From Cerasicoccus arenae (lineage in GTDB: Bacteria > Verrucomicrobiota > Verrucomicrobiia > Opitutales > Cerasicoccaceae), in NCBI RefSeq assembly GCF_014651635.1, contig NZ_BMXG01000013.1:1-64000 (forward strand): a DNA stretch of 64,000 nucleotides, given 5' to 3'. The notes beneath the pieces were generated by a model, which saw nothing but the letters and a program-made list of their open reading frames with translations, was not told the origin of the DNA and searched no databases. The translations under genes were made by a program, and so were the position numbers. Of the stretch, positions 43,957 through 52,299 are shown in pieces (the stretch's first letter is position 1; the number at the start of each line of letters is the position of its first letter).

Positions 43957-44089
43957 CAGTGATTTAATCAAGCTGCCGCCCTTGGCCGGGACCGCGAGAT
44001 GCGGAAAGCCAATTTAAAAAGTGGTTTACTGTGTTAAGGCCCATAAGGGCGTTTCTGGGTAGTTTCCCAGGAAACAAAATGGTGCTCGG

Positions 44090-44620
44090 TTAGAGCAATT
44101 TTCGGATGATTGGCAGCAGAGTCGTGGTTTTGCCAAGCCATGACTGTAGATAGCCCAAGCGCTGTTCGGCAACGCTACGGCGTTCCTCGGGCAAATCTTT
44201 TAACAAAGTTTCCAAGTGTTCCAGGCGTTCTTTTCCGCCATTCAGATGGGGCTGGACTTGGTCGCTAATGAAACCGGAGACCAATTTACGCAGGCGGAGT
44301 TCCGCCGAATAATGGTCCCGACGATCCCCGATAATAAAAACGGTTTTGACAGCACCAATCTGCCGGAGGGTTTTTAGCCCCATGCTCGCAGAGCCTTTGC
44401 TAATACCTAAAGCCGTCATGATACTGTCCATCGACAACGGCTCTTCCCTGCAAAAAAGCAGGCCGTAAATCTGCCCGACCGATTTTGGGATGCCGATTAG
44501 CTGCGCGGCGTGGACGAAGGTTTCAATGATCGTCAATTCCCACTCATCCAAAACAAGTCCGGGAGGCGCTGGAACGACTCCTTCGGGGGGGGGGGTAGAC
44601 TGAGGCGAAACCTTCGACAC
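44090..44620 (-). CDS. GbsR/MarR-type transcriptional regulator
   Basis: A protein of about 176 residues with a winged helix-turn-helix of the GbsR branch of MarR. GIPKSVGQIYGLLFCREEPL, MDSIMTALGISKGSASMGL (recognition helix) and IGAVKTVFIIGDRRDHY form the core. A long helical C-terminus follows. The frame is open to 44725, but a palindrome lies at 44649-44670, so I infer a start near the GTG at 44620. A C11 tract on the coding strand (44585-44595) falls at residues 9-12, before the DNA-binding domain, so a length change would switch the gene off. It is divergent from the protein at 44753, which is a likely target together with itself. Confidence 0.8.
   Translation of the reverse strand: MSKVSPQSTPPPEGVVPAPPGLVLDEWELTIIETFVHAAQLIGIPKSVGQIYGLLFCREEPLSMDSIMTALGISKGSASMGLKTLRQIGAVKTVFIIGDRRDHYSAELRLRKLVSGFISDQVQPHLNGGKERLEHLETLLKDLPEERRSVAEQRLGYLQSWLGKTTTLLPIIRKLL
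44585..44595. repeat. poly-G tract (11) at the start of the regulator gene
   Basis: Eleven consecutive G residues on the plus strand, encoding STPPPEG at the N-terminus of the GbsR-like protein. Its place near the start of a regulator gene fits a contingency locus. Confidence 0.9.
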
Positions 44621-44648
44621 AAGGTAGATGACATACAAAAACACGACA

Positions 44649-44670
44649 ATGTTCAAGTTTTCTTGAACAT
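44649..44670. promoter_or_regulatory. perfect palindrome, candidate operator of the GbsR-like regulator
   Basis: ATGTTCAAG-TTTT-CTTGAACAT is a perfect 9-4-9 inverted repeat in the region between the divergent regulator and the gene at 44753. A dimeric winged-helix protein could bind it and control both genes. Confidence 0.65.
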
Positions 44671-44752
44671 TTTTTACTAAGATGAACGCCCCAGCTTCAA
44701 GGGCCGCAAAACACGCATTGCACAAAGGCTATTTTTGCTGCAATTTGTTTGA

Positions 44753-45514
44753 ATGCAAAAAATCTTCGCACCGTTAGTCTTTCTTGTTTGGCTCTCTACT
44801 CAGACACTAAGCGCCGCGACCGCCACCACCACGCTACAGCTCATCTGGCCCACGGACATGCTTGGCCTAAACCAAGAGCAAGTGATCGGCAAAGCAGTGA
44901 CCTACCTCCAAACCAGTGATTTTGCCAAATCCGTGGGCCAAATGCCCAATGAATGGAAGGAACGATATGCCAACAGCGTGGGCATCAACAACTACCAGAA
45001 CTCGGACGCCATCACCAACAGCATTCAACAGAACATCACGGCGAACACTGATCCCGAGCAAGCGGGGGCCATCACCATTTCATTCTCGAATTCAGACTCC
45101 AACGTCGCCCTCTACATGGCAAAGCGCTGTGGAGATGCCGCAGTAAAGGAATCCCATTACAGAATTGCCGAAAAGAGTGATCCAGCCGTCGAAAAAATCG
45201 CCCAGCAAATGGAGCAGGTCTTGGACAATGTTCAGCAGTTAAAGCTCCAGAAAAAGATTAGCCAACAGCAAGCGAGAACGCCTAACCTACGCGGCTCCAG
45301 CATTGGCGCTCCGATGGGCATGGGCCCGGTGGCCAATCCCGAGGGAGTTCAGCGACAATCCGAGATGAGTAATATCCAAACGCAAATAGCCGCCGGCCAA
45401 CAAGAGTATAATGCCTTGAACCGGCAACTCCAACAGGCTGTCAACGAGGCATGGAAGGGCAAGCCCAAGGCCGGTCTCGTCGTCGTAGATCAGGCTGACC
45501 TCGATGCCGAGTAG
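44753..45514 (+). CDS. secreted protein with Wzz-like periplasmic segment, unknown function
   Basis: A 253-residue protein with an N-terminal signal peptide (residues 1-21, LVFLVWLSTQTLSAA) and no further membrane segment. Residues about 85-130 (IQQNITANTDPEQAGAITIS, then FSNSDSNVALYMAKRCGDA) faintly resemble the periplasmic domain of Wzz/Wzc chain-length regulators. Residues about 140-240 are Gln-rich and probably form a coiled coil (QQMEQVLDNVQQLKLQKKIS). Unlike Wzz it lacks a C-terminal helix. It stands divergent from the GbsR-like regulator and convergent with hldD. A periplasmic role in polysaccharide length or export is inference from weak similarity. Confidence 0.6.
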   Translation: MQKIFAPLVFLVWLSTQTLSAATATTTLQLIWPTDMLGLNQEQVIGKAVTYLQTSDFAKSVGQMPNEWKERYANSVGINNYQNSDAITNSIQQNITANTDPEQAGAITISFSNSDSNVALYMAKRCGDAAVKESHYRIAEKSDPAVEKIAQQMEQVLDNVQQLKLQKKISQQQARTPNLRGSSIGAPMGMGPVANPEGVQRQSEMSNIQTQIAAGQQEYNALNRQLQQAVNEAWKGKPKAGLVVVDQADLDAE

Positions 45515-45534
45515 CTTCGAGGCGGCAGCTGAAT

Positions 45535-46518
45535 TTAATCGCCGAGGTGACGACCCGGCGTGAGATACTGCGCCACGTAGTCCGTAACCGCCTCCGCAAG
45601 CGAATATTGGCAACCCGCAAAACCACTACCTTGCAGCTTTGTGGTGTCGGCTTTCGTGAAATACTGATACTTCCCGCGCAGTTGATCGGGCATCTCGATG
45701 AACTCAATATTCACTGGCAAGTTTAGAGCCGTGAAAATTGGCGTCACGAGGGAAATCCAAGTGTTCGCCTGACCGCTGCCCAAGTTGAACAAACCATTGG
45801 CGGAAGACGTTTCTGCCAGATGAAGGGTCATCGCCACTGCATCCTTCACGTAGAGGAAGTCGCGCATCTGCCCGCCATCGGCATAGTCTGGGAGGTAACT
45901 CTTAAAGAGCGACACCTTGCCCGTTTCACGGATCTGCCCGAAAGCCTTATGTACGACGCTGCGCATGTCGCCCTTATGGTCTTCATTTGGACCGTAAACG
46001 TTGAAATACTTTAGACCGACGATTTTATTTAACCACCCCTCACGCTGCGCGTAACAGTCGAACAGGTGCTTGGAATATCCATACATATTGAGCGGTCGCA
46101 GTGCGTGCAGATCCTCCAGTTGGTCATCCATCCCCTGCGCACCGTCGCCGTAAGTTGCAGCGGAGGAGGCATAGACGAACCGCGCCCCGCGCCCCAGCGC
46201 CCAGCTGGCCAGCGACTTCGTGTATTCAAAATTATTCTGGATGAGATACCGGCAATCGCGCTCCGTTGTGGCCGAGCACGCCCCCAAGTGCAGGACCAGC
46301 TCAATGTCCGTCAAGGCATCGTCCTCGAGTAATTCGAGCAACTCATCCGCCTCAACGTAGTCCGCAAATTTAAGCGGCACGAGGTTCTTCCATTTCTCGT
46401 CCTCACCGAGGAAATCAGCCACAAGGATGTCATCGCGCCCAAGTTCGTTCAGTGCCCAAACCAGCGCGCTTCCAATGAAGCCCGCTCCGCCGGTAACGAG
46501 GATTTTTGGCTTGGCCAT
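45535..46518 (-). CDS. hldD: ADP-glyceromanno-heptose 6-epimerase
   Basis: A 327-residue SDR epimerase that makes ADP-L-glycero-D-manno-heptose for the LPS inner core. It has VTGGAGFIGSALVWALNELG, HLGACSATTERD, FVYASSAATYGDG, MYGYSKHLFD with the catalytic Tyr and Lys, KYFNVYGPNEDHKGDMRSV, and GGQMRDFLYVKDAV, all matching RfaD/HldD. It is convergent with the gene at 44753 (20 bases between stops) and follows glmS by six bases. Confidence 0.95.
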   Translation of the reverse strand: MAKPKILVTGGAGFIGSALVWALNELGRDDILVADFLGEDEKWKNLVPLKFADYVEADELLELLEDDALTDIELVLHLGACSATTERDCRYLIQNNFEYTKSLASWALGRGARFVYASSAATYGDGAQGMDDQLEDLHALRPLNMYGYSKHLFDCYAQREGWLNKIVGLKYFNVYGPNEDHKGDMRSVVHKAFGQIRETGKVSLFKSYLPDYADGGQMRDFLYVKDAVAMTLHLAETSSANGLFNLGSGQANTWISLVTPIFTALNLPVNIEFIEMPDQLRGKYQYFTKADTTKLQGSGFAGCQYSLAEAVTDYVAQYLTPGRHLGD

Positions 46519-46524
46519 CGCTAC

Positions 46525-48384
46525 TTACTCCACCGTGACACTCTTGGCGAGGTTGCGCGGCTTATCGACGTCGCACTCACGATTGACGGCGATGTAGTAG
46601 GCCAGCAACTGAAGCGGGATCGTCGCCAAGATTGGCATGACGCAATCGTGGGCATGCGGAATATGAATGACGTCATCGGCACCCTCTTCCGGGAAGTCTT
46701 TGCCCGCGCTGGTAATCGCGATTACACGGCCTTTACGCGCCCGCGTTTCCTGGATATTGGAGAGCACTTTCGAAAACGTGTCACCATGCGGAGACAACAC
46801 CACACTCGGACATTTCTCACTGATCAGAGCGATGGGCCCATGCTTCATCTCCGCCGCTGGATAGCCCTCGGCGTGAATATAGGAAATTTCTTTGAGCTTG
46901 AGTGCTCCTTCGAGCGCAATCGGAAACATGCTCTGACGACCGAGGAATAGGAAGTCTTCGTAATCGGTGTAGCGACTGGCGATTTCCTTAATCTGCTCGG
47001 CTTGCCCGAGGACTTGGCTAACCAAGCCTGGCAAGCTGCGGAAGGCCTTAACCATCTCCCGGCCATCACTGAAGGACAAATCACGCATTCGGCCCAAATG
47101 CAGGGCGAGCATACCGCCGATCAAGACCTGAGAGGTGAATGCCTTCGTGGAAGCGACGCCGATTTCCGGCCCCGCATGTTGGTAAACACCGCCATCGGTC
47201 TCACGAGCAATCGTGGAGCCGACGCCATTGGTGATGCCGAGCACGCGGTAACCCTTGCGCTTGGCCTCGCGGAGGGCCTCCAGCGTATCGAGGGTTTCAC
47301 CGCTTTGGCTGATCACGAAGACCAGCGTATTCTTGTCCAGCGGCGCATTACGGTAGCGAAATTCACTGGCATACTCCACCTCAACGGGAATACGGGCATA
47401 TTTCTCGATTAAATATTCGGCAACGAGACAGGCGTGCCAGGCAGTGCCACAGGCCAGAAAAACAATGCGGTCCACGTGACGAAACTCACGCGCATCCAGA
47501 TTCAAACCGCCAAATTTGGAAGTCGATTCATCGTCGGAGAAGCGGCCACGCATGGCGTTTTCCAGTGCCATCGGCTGCTCGAAAATCTCCTTCTCCATGT
47601 AGTGGGTGAAGGCACCAAGCTCGGCTTGCTCAATCTTCCAGTCGATCTGGCTGATGACTGGGTCCACCGACTCCTCGGCTTCATTGACCGTGGTGATGGA
47701 AAAGTCGTCCGCGGTAAGGTGGCAGATTTGGCCGTCGTCCAGATAGACAACGTTCTGAGTGCGCCCGACAAAGGCTGCCACATCACTGGCCAACAGGTTT
47801 TCCCCGTTGCCAATCCCCAAGCAAAGCGGGCTGCCCTTGCGCGCGCCAACGATGTCCTTGGGCAATTCGGTGCAGATGACGGCGATGCCATAAGTGCCCT
47901 CAATCAGACGTAAGCTGTGGCGGACAGCGGCAATGAGGCGCGTAGCCCCCTCACCTTCCAGAGATTCCCGGGCGTAGTGATAGGCAATCAAGTTAGCCAG
48001 CACTTCGGTATCCGTCTGGCTCACGAATTCGATGCCTTCGCCCTTGAGGAAGCGCCGCAACGCATCGTGGTTTTCGATAACGCCGTTGTGCACAATTGAG
48101 ATTCGGCCATCCCAGGAAAGGTGTGGGTGGGCATTGGCGTCAGTGACGCCGCCATGCGTCGCCCAGCGGGTGTGGCTGATGCCAATCTGGGCCGTGGAAT
48201 TGCGGCGGTTCACGATCGTAGCGACGTTCTCCACGCGCCCGGTTTTCTTCATGACTTCGATGCCGCTGTCGTCCAGCAGGGCTACGCCCGCCGAGTCATA
48301 GCCTCGATACTCAAGTCGCTTTAAACCCTCCAGCAGAATGGCACTCGCCCGCTGCTTACCAATGTATCCAACAATTCCACACAT
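46525..48384 (-). CDS. glmS: glutamine-fructose-6-phosphate aminotransferase (isomerizing)
   Basis: A 619-residue enzyme making glucosamine-6-phosphate, the entry to UDP-GlcNAc. It begins MCGIVGYIGKQ with the Cys nucleophile of the glutaminase domain, followed by RLEYRGYDSAGVAL, HTRWATHGGV and HNGVIEN. Two SIS domains follow (ACGTAWHACLVAEYLIEK, ISQSGETLDTLEAL, LGRQSMFPIALEGALKLKE) and the ending PRNLAKSVTVE is conserved. Full length compared with the family (about 610). It lies 14 bases after ugd. Confidence 0.97.
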   Translation of the reverse strand: MCGIVGYIGKQRASAILLEGLKRLEYRGYDSAGVALLDDSGIEVMKKTGRVENVATIVNRRNSTAQIGISHTRWATHGGVTDANAHPHLSWDGRISIVHNGVIENHDALRRFLKGEGIEFVSQTDTEVLANLIAYHYARESLEGEGATRLIAAVRHSLRLIEGTYGIAVICTELPKDIVGARKGSPLCLGIGNGENLLASDVAAFVGRTQNVVYLDDGQICHLTADDFSITTVNEAEESVDPVISQIDWKIEQAELGAFTHYMEKEIFEQPMALENAMRGRFSDDESTSKFGGLNLDAREFRHVDRIVFLACGTAWHACLVAEYLIEKYARIPVEVEYASEFRYRNAPLDKNTLVFVISQSGETLDTLEALREAKRKGYRVLGITNGVGSTIARETDGGVYQHAGPEIGVASTKAFTSQVLIGGMLALHLGRMRDLSFSDGREMVKAFRSLPGLVSQVLGQAEQIKEIASRYTDYEDFLFLGRQSMFPIALEGALKLKEISYIHAEGYPAAEMKHGPIALISEKCPSVVLSPHGDTFSKVLSNIQETRARKGRVIAITSAGKDFPEEGADDVIHIPHAHDCVMPILATIPLQLLAYYIAVNRECDVDKPRNLAKSVTVE

Positions 48385-48398
48385 ATAAAACGCCTATA

Positions 48399-49772
48399 TT
48401 ACCGACCGATTCCGTAAACCTCAAACCCCATCTTACGTAAAGCAGGCGCGTCCAGGATGTTGCGACCGTCGAAGACAAAGGCAGGCTTGAGCATATTATC
48501 GTAGATGCGCTGCCAGTCGAGATCACGGAAGCGGTCCCATTCTGTCAGGATGGCCACAGCATGTGCATTTTCACAGGCAGCATAAACATCCTCTTCGATG
48601 ATAATGTTTGGGTTCGGCTCGCCATTCCCATTGAGGGCATCCTGCTGCAGGTCCGCAAAAACCTGCGAAGCCTTGACCTTGGGGTCGAAGATGTGGACCT
48701 CTGCCTGCTCCTCAAGCAGATCGCGGCAGACGTAGATCGCTGGCGATTCACGCGTATCGTTGGTGTCCTTCTTGAAGGCGAAGCCGAGGATAGCGATTTT
48801 CTTGCCCGAAACCGTGTTGAACAACGTCCGCACCAAGCGCCGCACAAAACGGCTCTTCTGGTAGTCGTTCATGATGATAACCTGCTCCCAATAAGCCGCG
48901 ACCTCCGGCAAGCCAAAGTGTTCGCACAGATAAACCAAGTTCAGGATGTCCTTCTGGAAGCACGAACCGCCGAAACCGACTGAGCTCTTGAGAAACTTGG
49001 GGCCGATGCGACTGTCTGTCCCAATGGCGCGCGCCACCTCGTCTACATTGGCCTCGGTCGCTTCGCACAGGGCGCTGATCGCATTGATCGACGACACTCG
49101 CTGAGCCAGAAATGCGTTAGCGGTCAGCTTGGACAACTCGGAAGACCAGACATTGGTGGTCAGAATGCGTTCTCGTGGCACCCATTTCGCGTAGACATCG
49201 GCCAGCGTCTTGGCGGCTTCGTCGCCCTCAGGCGTCTGCTCGCCGCCAATAAGCACGCGGTCCGGATTGAGTAAATCAGGGACTGCCGTGCCTTCGGCCA
49301 GAAACTCTGGATTGGACAGCACTTGGAAAGTGAATTCGCCGCCGCAACCCTCAAGAATCCGACGGATAGACTCCGCCGTGCGTACTGGCAGGGTGGATTT
49401 TTCCACAACGATAATGTTGCCCTTGGCAACTTCGGCAATCTGGCGGGCACAGCGTTCGATGAATTTCAGGTCTGCCGCACGCCCAGCACCCACACCGTAG
49501 CTTTTGGTGGGCGTATTGACCGAGATAAAGATCATATCCGCCTCGGCGATGCTCCCATTGACATCGGTCGAGAAAAAGAGGTTGCGGCCCCGCGCTTCAC
49601 TGACCACCTCATCCAAGCCAGGCTCATATACGGGCAGCTCGTTGGAGTTCCAGGCAGCGATGCGTTTTTCGTTGATGTCGACCACCGTCACGCGGTGTTC
49701 CGGGCATTTAAGGGCGATCATGGCCATCGTGGGTCCACCCACGTAGCCAGCTCCGATACAACAAATATTCAT
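48399..49772 (-). CDS. ugd: UDP-glucose 6-dehydrogenase, eukaryote-like
   Basis: A 457-residue dehydrogenase oxidising UDP-glucose to UDP-glucuronate. Visible marks are [67 protein letters not shown], and [20 protein letters not shown] with the catalytic Cys271. [16 protein letters not shown] and AFVFDGRN follow. These stretches match the animal and plant UGDH much more closely than the short bacterial Ugd. It is the first gene of the ugd-glmS-hldD run and supplies UDP-glucuronate to the epimerase at 41404. A perfect inverted repeat (49799-49825) lies just upstream. Confidence 0.95.
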   Translation of the reverse strand: MNICCIGAGYVGGPTMAMIALKCPEHRVTVVDINEKRIAAWNSNELPVYEPGLDEVVSEARGRNLFFSTDVNGSIAEADMIFISVNTPTKSYGVGAGRAADLKFIERCARQIAEVAKGNIIVVEKSTLPVRTAESIRRILEGCGGEFTFQVLSNPEFLAEGTAVPDLLNPDRVLIGGEQTPEGDEAAKTLADVYAKWVPRERILTTNVWSSELSKLTANAFLAQRVSSINAISALCEATEANVDEVARAIGTDSRIGPKFLKSSVGFGGSCFQKDILNLVYLCEHFGLPEVAAYWEQVIIMNDYQKSRFVRRLVRTLFNTVSGKKIAILGFAFKKDTNDTRESPAIYVCRDLLEEQAEVHIFDPKVKASQVFADLQQDALNGNGEPNPNIIIEEDVYAACENAHAVAILTEWDRFRDLDWQRIYDNMLKPAFVFDGRNILDAPALRKMGFEVYGIGR

Positions 49773-49798
49773 AAATTGGGCAGTTTCGGGAAATGCGA

Positions 49799-49825
49799 AT
49801 CGTTTTTACCGTCTAGAAAAACGAT
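49799..49825. promoter_or_regulatory. inverted repeat upstream of ugd
   Basis: ATCGTTTTT and AAAAACGAT form perfect nine-base arms around a nine-base loop, 27 bases before the ugd start. It could be an operator or leader hairpin. Confidence 0.4.
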
Positions 49826-49858
49826 GTGGCGTAATCAATAGCGCCTGTAGAGGCGATA

Positions 49859-49893
49859 AAAAAAGGCGCACCCTCCTTTTGCAGGGAGGTTAA
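49859..49893 (-). terminator. possible terminator after the YdeI-like gene
   Basis: On the minus strand CCTCC-CTGCAAAA-GGAGG forms a hairpin, and a run of seven T follows after GTGCGCC. The gap between stem and T-run is larger than usual. Confidence 0.35.
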
Positions 49894-49978
49894 AGTGGTG
49901 AGCTTAAAGGTTAAAGTGGTGGATAAAATTCAGATGAAGCAAGCAAATGATTGGGCCACAGAAGCCACTTAATAATTG

Positions 49979-50590
49979 TCAATTAAAGGTCTCCCCCTGC
50001 CCCAACATGACGATCGAACGGTCGATCCAGCGCTGGCGCGTTTCCGCGCGCTTGGCCGTGGTGATCCGAAAAAGAAACGAATACCGGCGAGTCTTCGTCA
50101 GCGACTCATAAAACGCCTTGGCATGTGGGTCAGCGTCGAGTGCTGCTTGAAAATCATCCGGCACGCCGATCTTAGACGAGGCCTTATACGCCACCGCCCA
50201 ACGACCATCCGCCTGAGCAGCGTCGACCTCCTGCTGCCCACGCGGCTGCATTTTGCCAGCGGCAATTAGCTCTGCAACAATGCCCACATTGCGCTGTGAC
50301 CATAGGCTACGGGCGCGACGTGGGGTGAAGCGCTGAAGGAAATATTGCTCGTCACACTTCCGTTTCTGCCCGTCGATCCAGCCGTAGCATAGGCCAACGC
50401 GGAACGCCTGCTGATAATCAACGGTGGCAATACCGCTGTCTTTTTTAGCAATTTTCATCCAAATGCCCAGTTCGTCGTTTTGGTGGGCAGCGAGCCATGT
50501 CTCCCACGCCCGAGCATCAGCGAAGGCCAAGTGCGGTGGTTCAGGTTTGAGCGAGGAGATGGATTTCACGTCCAGAAATCTGGCAGACAC
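49979..50590 (-). CDS. YdeI/OmpD-associated family protein
   Basis: A 203-residue protein of the YdeI/OmdA family. It has HLAFADARAWETWLAAHQ, GIWMKIAKK, VDYQQAFRVGLCYGWIDGQK, FLQRFTPRRARSLWSQRN, and a C-terminal helical tail with KTRRYSFLFRITTAKRAETR. Members are widespread and their molecular role is unclear. Some have been linked to bacteriocin or antimicrobial-peptide tolerance. The start codon is GTG, and another GTG (50569) would give a slightly shorter protein. It stands upstream of the polysaccharide locus, separated from ugd by 206 bases with no gene. Confidence 0.82.
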   Translation of the reverse strand: MSARFLDVKSISSLKPEPPHLAFADARAWETWLAAHQNDELGIWMKIAKKDSGIATVDYQQAFRVGLCYGWIDGQKRKCDEQYFLQRFTPRRARSLWSQRNVGIVAELIAAGKMQPRGQQEVDAAQADGRWAVAYKASSKIGVPDDFQAALDADPHAKAFYESLTKTRRYSFLFRITTAKRAETRQRWIDRSIVMLGQGETFN

Positions 50591-50608
50591 GAAGGATCGC
50601 GTCGAGGC

Positions 50609-52153
50609 TCAAGCGAGTTCGGCGTCGGCCTCTCGCTCAAATTCAACTTCCTCGTCAGTCTGGCGCTGGCCAATCGTTTCGAGGTTCAGCCCCCGCGTCT
50701 CAATCGCAAAAATGAAAGTGACCACGGCCCCCAGCACCGAGGCACCCACGAGGAAAAAGAGCAGCATTTCCGTACCAATATCAGCCAACAAGATCGGGAA
50801 CAGAAAAGCCGTCAACACTGCGCCAATCTTGGCAAATGACGCTGCAAACCCAGCCCCCATACCGCGCACGTGCGTCGGGAAGACCTCGCCCGCTATCAGG
50901 TAAGTCATCGCATTGGGCCCGAGATTCGTCATGAAGAAAAACAGCATGAAGCCAACGAACAGCAGAAGCATGTTGTTCCCGCCGTCCGCATTCATCGATA
51001 ACCCAGCCAGCAAGAGCCCCAGCGCACAGCCGATAAAGCCAATGATCTGCAACTTGATCCGCCCAACGCGGTCAACCAGCATGATCGCACAGACAATCCC
51101 CAAAACGAACAGGATATCCATAATCGCCGACCCCTTCGAGGCCAGCATGTCGTTATGGATGATGTCCTTGATCGTCGTTTCTGAAGTCTTGGCTCCGATC
51201 ATCGCTGCCAGAATTGTTGGCGTAAAAATGCCGATGCCATAAGTGCTCAGGTCCTGCAAAAACCAAGGGAGTGAGGCCAAAATAGTCGCCTTGCGATTGT
51301 CTTTGTTAAACAACAGGCCGTAGTGCGCTTTGGGCCGGGGCTTCTTGGCGTCGTGGGTGTGCCTAAGCTTCACCTCCTTAGGATACTGCGGACGGCGATT
51401 GAGCAGCCGTTTTGTCTCATATTCAGCATCTTCCATGCGCCCTTTTGACACCAGCCAATGCACGCTGTCGGTCACGAAAAAACGGCCAATAACAACGAGG
51501 ACCGCTGGAATAATCGCCGTAGCGTACATCCATCGCCAGGCACTCGGTGCAGGGTCTTTCAGCAAAATAATACAACCAATAATCGTGCCCATCAGCGCGC
51601 CAATAGCCTGGAAAGCAAACGCGCTGAGCACGAGTCGACCCCGCATCGACGTGGGGATACTCTCTGAAATGACGAGGTGCGCCGTCGGGTAATCGCAGCC
51701 TAGCGCCACCCCGACCCCAAAGAGAAACACCACCAGCCAGAAGAAATTGGGTGCCAGCGACAGCGCGATCAAAAACACTGTGAAGATAACCATCTCGGCG
51801 ATAAACATCGTTTTACGGCCTACCAAATCCGAGAGCCCGCCCAGCGCCGAGGCCCCCACCAAAATACCCGCTAATGTCGCCGCTGTTACAAAGCCTTTAT
51901 CCGCCGCCGATAGCCCGAACTCCACCGAGATAAGGGGCAGGCAAACGCCCGTCATGAAGACCACCATGCCTTCGAAAAACTTCCCCGCTGAGGCCAACAT
52001 CCAGATGCGCCACTGCATAACTGTCATCGGCGTAACGGATGACTTGGTGCCGTCTGACCACACGGGGCATTCATCAATGTATTCCTGCACGGTCTTCGCC
52101 GATGCTTCCTGATACAGCTCAGACTCTGTGGGCGGTGTGTCTGGAGAATACAT
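50609..52153 (-). CDS. major facilitator superfamily transporter (sugar/metabolite:H+ symporter type)
   Basis: A 514-residue inner-membrane transporter with 12 predicted helices. Loop 2-3 carries GGLSDLVGRKTMF, the MFS signature. VDRVGRIKLQIIGFIG is the second copy after helix 8, and ETRGLNLETIGQ is close to the sugar-porter ending. A long N-terminal cytoplasmic tail (about 45 residues) and a long central loop (about residues 240-290) are present. The ATG at 52153 (MYSPDTPPTES) is preferred, and the frame extends to 52195 without a better start. Substrate is unknown. It lies 18 bases upstream of the YdeI-like gene in transcription order. Confidence 0.87.
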   Translation of the reverse strand: MYSPDTPPTESELYQEASAKTVQEYIDECPVWSDGTKSSVTPMTVMQWRIWMLASAGKFFEGMVVFMTGVCLPLISVEFGLSAADKGFVTAATLAGILVGASALGGLSDLVGRKTMFIAEMVIFTVFLIALSLAPNFFWLVVFLFGVGVALGCDYPTAHLVISESIPTSMRGRLVLSAFAFQAIGALMGTIIGCIILLKDPAPSAWRWMYATAIIPAVLVVIGRFFVTDSVHWLVSKGRMEDAEYETKRLLNRRPQYPKEVKLRHTHDAKKPRPKAHYGLLFNKDNRKATILASLPWFLQDLSTYGIGIFTPTILAAMIGAKTSETTIKDIIHNDMLASKGSAIMDILFVLGIVCAIMLVDRVGRIKLQIIGFIGCALGLLLAGLSMNADGGNNMLLLFVGFMLFFFMTNLGPNAMTYLIAGEVFPTHVRGMGAGFAASFAKIGAVLTAFLFPILLADIGTEMLLFFLVGASVLGAVVTFIFAIETRGLNLETIGQRQTDEEVEFEREADAELA

Positions 52154-52299
52154 GAGTCTTTTCTTGGTTTTTGCGCCGCAACGGCGTCGACCCAATCACA
52201 TCACCCAAACCGCCCCAACAGACAAGGACCAAGCCTGCCCGTAACCAAACTCTTACCTTGCCGACACCTCAGCGTAATCTGTTCCGAACGACTCCGGCG

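Noticed and set aside
49840-49870. CGCCT-GTAG-AGGCG hairpin beside A7 as a terminator
   Set aside because: The A-run follows on the plus strand, so on neither strand does a T-run follow the stem as needed.
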